From assembly GCA_023231165.1 (NCBI GenBank), contig JALNVY010000143.1:1-6304 (forward strand): a stretch of 6,304 bases of DNA, in the 5' to 3' direction. The notes under the pieces are model-generated. The model was given only the letters and a program-made list of their open reading frames with translations, had not been told where the DNA came from and ran no database searches. The stretch comes from Syntrophales bacterium. Lineage in GTDB: Bacteria; Desulfobacterota; Syntrophia; Syntrophales; UBA8958. How positions within the stretch are numbered: the stretch's first letter is position 1; every line of letters begins with the position of its first letter. Shown in pieces: positions 5,131 to 6,304 of the stretch. The translations under genes were made by a program, and so were the position numbers.

Positions 5131-6304
5131 TGTTCTTCCTCCTCTTCTTGGGAATGTGAAAAAACAAGGTAAACGTAGGTTCCCCCGAAGGAGATGCCGG
5201 CTAGCAAGGCATGCTCGATGGGCAATGTTCTTGCTTCGCCTGTGACAAAAGACAGGGGGCTCAGGGGATTCAAGAGCCCCACCGTCGGGGGGAATGTTCC
5301 TTTTTCCATGGACAAGGCCAAGGCGCAGGCCCGCATGCCGCCTCCGGAGAAGCTCTCCCCGAGGGCGCCCTTCAGCGACGTGATGGCAGGACCATCCTTG
5401 GCCTTGGCGTCGGCAAAGATATCGGCATAGGCCGCCGCCTCCACGGCATCCAGTATCCGGCCGCCGTTAGCCGCCGCCGAGACGGCCTGAATATCTTCGG
5501 GGCCGATGCCCGCATTGTCAAGGGCGCGCCGGATCGTCCGCTTGATGCCCGCCGGATCGGTGGGCCACTGGGTCGGCGGCGTCGGCGAGGAACCGAGTCC
5601 TATGCCGGTTAATTCACAATAGGGCTTCCGCCCTCTGGCCCTGGCTGCCTCCCGGCTTTCCAGACAGAGAATGCCGCAACCCTCCCCGGCGACCATGCCG
5701 TTGCGGTCCCGGTCGAAGGGACGGCAAGCCTCCGGGTTTCCGTCTCCGGGGGAGAGGGCGTAAAACCGGGTGAGGGCTTCAAAATAGAACGGGGAGATGA
5801 TGTCCGCGCCTCCGGCCAGAATGCAATCGGCGGCGCCGCGCCTGATTTCGGCAATGGCATAGGCCAGGGCCGTTTCGGCGGAAACGGCAAAGTGGGTGAC
5901 GGTGACGTTGACGCCGCGAAAACCCAGCTCGATGGAGGCGTTTCCCGCCGCCGCGTTCAGGACCGTGTTTGGCACCAGGATGGGGTTGACGAAGGAAGGA
6001 CCTTCCTTAAGCAGTGTTTCTGCCAGGTGGACGGTGACATCCGTAGCGCCGAAGGCCGTTCCCATCAGGATGCCGATGCGGTCGCGATTGGTCAAATCCA
6101 CAGTGATGCCCGCGTCGTCCAGGGCCAGACGCGCGGAGGCCGTCGTCAGTTGGGAGATCCGGTCCATCCGGCGCAGGCTCTTCAGGGAGATGAAATCGCG
6201 GGGCGAGAAATCGGTCACTTCCGCCCCCAGGTGGGAGGGATAAGTATCGGTCGCAAACGATTTTATGCCGGAAATGGCGCTCTCCCCCGAAAAAAGCCTG
6301 CTGC
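5127..6304 (-). CDS. Beta-ketoacyl synthase homolog lacking the catalytic triad (chain-length-factor-like), 5'-truncated by the window edge
   Basis: The frame is open to the right edge. Translated codons upstream of the GTG at 6218 keep ketosynthase character (LFSGESAISGIKSF, then GAEVTDFSP), so that GTG is internal. About 25 N-terminal residues are probably missing. Numbering below counts from that GTG. The fold is FabF-like: RRMDRISQLTTASARLALDDAG (16-37), AEIRRGAADCILAGGAD (123-139), DRNGMVAGEGCGILCLES (171-188) and GISFGGT (341-347). The active-site Cys of TACxSG is Phe110 (THFAVSAETAL). The NAHGTSTP His is replaced by Ala249 (VSAAANGG). The second His is replaced by Glu288 (LKGALGES). 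The conserved Lys283 remains. Condensation should be impossible; a chain-length-factor-like partner of an active ketosynthase is the best inference. Its stop overlaps the ligase start (TTGA), and the tail ends in five glutamates and a histidine. Confidence 0.9.
   Translation of the reverse strand, partial: SRLFSGESAISGIKSFATDTYPSHLGAEVTDFSPRDFISLKSLRRMDRISQLTTASARLALDDAGITVDLTNRDRIGILMGTAFGATDVTVHLAETLLKEGPSFVNPILVPNTVLNAAAGNASIELGFRGVNVTVTHFAVSAETALAYAIAEIRRGAADCILAGGADIISPFYFEALTRFYALSPGDGNPEACRPFDRDRNGMVAGEGCGILCLESREAARARGRKPYCELTGIGLGSSPTPPTQWPTDPAGIKRTIRRALDNAGIGPEDIQAVSAAANGGRILDAVEAAAYADIFADAKAKDGPAITSLKGALGESFSGGGMRACALALSMEKGTFPPTVGLLNPLSPLSFVTGEARTLPIEHALLAGISFGGTYVYLVFSHSQEEEEEH
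5138..5142 (-). promoter_or_regulatory. Ribosome binding site supporting the TTG start of the ligase
   Basis: On the minus strand GGAGG lies 7 bases before TTG at 5130. The same bases encode glutamates in the C-terminal tail of the upstream gene. Confidence 0.8.

Noticed and set aside
6216..6218. GTG as the start of the ketosynthase-like gene
   Set aside because: The frame continues without a stop to the window edge, and the 28 extra codons match the N-terminal region expected of ketosynthases.

Overview
The window looks like chromosomal DNA of a Gram-negative bacterium, most plausibly a deltaproteobacterium (Desulfobacterota, for example a Syntrophales-like lineage). That placement is inferred from four things: three outer-membrane-type lipoproteins, a well-formed sigma-54 promoter, an FadD-type acyl-CoA ligase next to a FabF-type ketosynthase relative, and a fold-back intergenic repeat built from 'TTCCGTC-GAAA-GACGGAA'-like hairpins. 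No rRNA, tRNA, CRISPR array, transposase or phage gene is visible.

Left part, plus strand. Positions 2-1774 hold the 3' end of a TPR-CHAT protein (caspase-like peptidase fold, with the His and Cys of the dyad both present). It is open at the left edge. A roughly 190-bp imperfect inverted-repeat element (1772-1963) starts at its stop codon. The rest of the 421-bp gap carries a 16-bp palindrome (2005-2020) and a -24/-12 promoter (2137-2153). These precede a 64-aa lipoprotein with a charged helical repeat, followed after 90 bp by a 61-aa protein with two membrane helices.

Middle, minus strand. Two overlapping genes (3476-3099, then 3148-2684) encode paralogous small lipoproteins with a BamE/SmpA-like pattern. 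They have their own sigma-70-type promoter (TTGACA, 17 bp, TATAGA) and converge with the two small plus-strand genes, leaving a 17-bp gap.

Right part, minus strand. A ketosynthase-family gene (5127-6304, 5' end outside the window) overlaps by 4 bases with a 507-aa AMP-forming acyl-CoA ligase that starts at TTG. The ketosynthase has lost all three catalytic residues: Cys to Phe, His to Ala, His to Glu. It is therefore expected to act as a non-condensing, chain-length-factor-like subunit or a scaffold, not as an elongating enzyme. The coupled pair suggests an acyl-activation and polyketide or specialised-lipid pathway that continues beyond the right edge. The dead ketosynthase coupled to a ligase and the sigma-54-controlled small-lipoprotein unit are the two points most worth following up.
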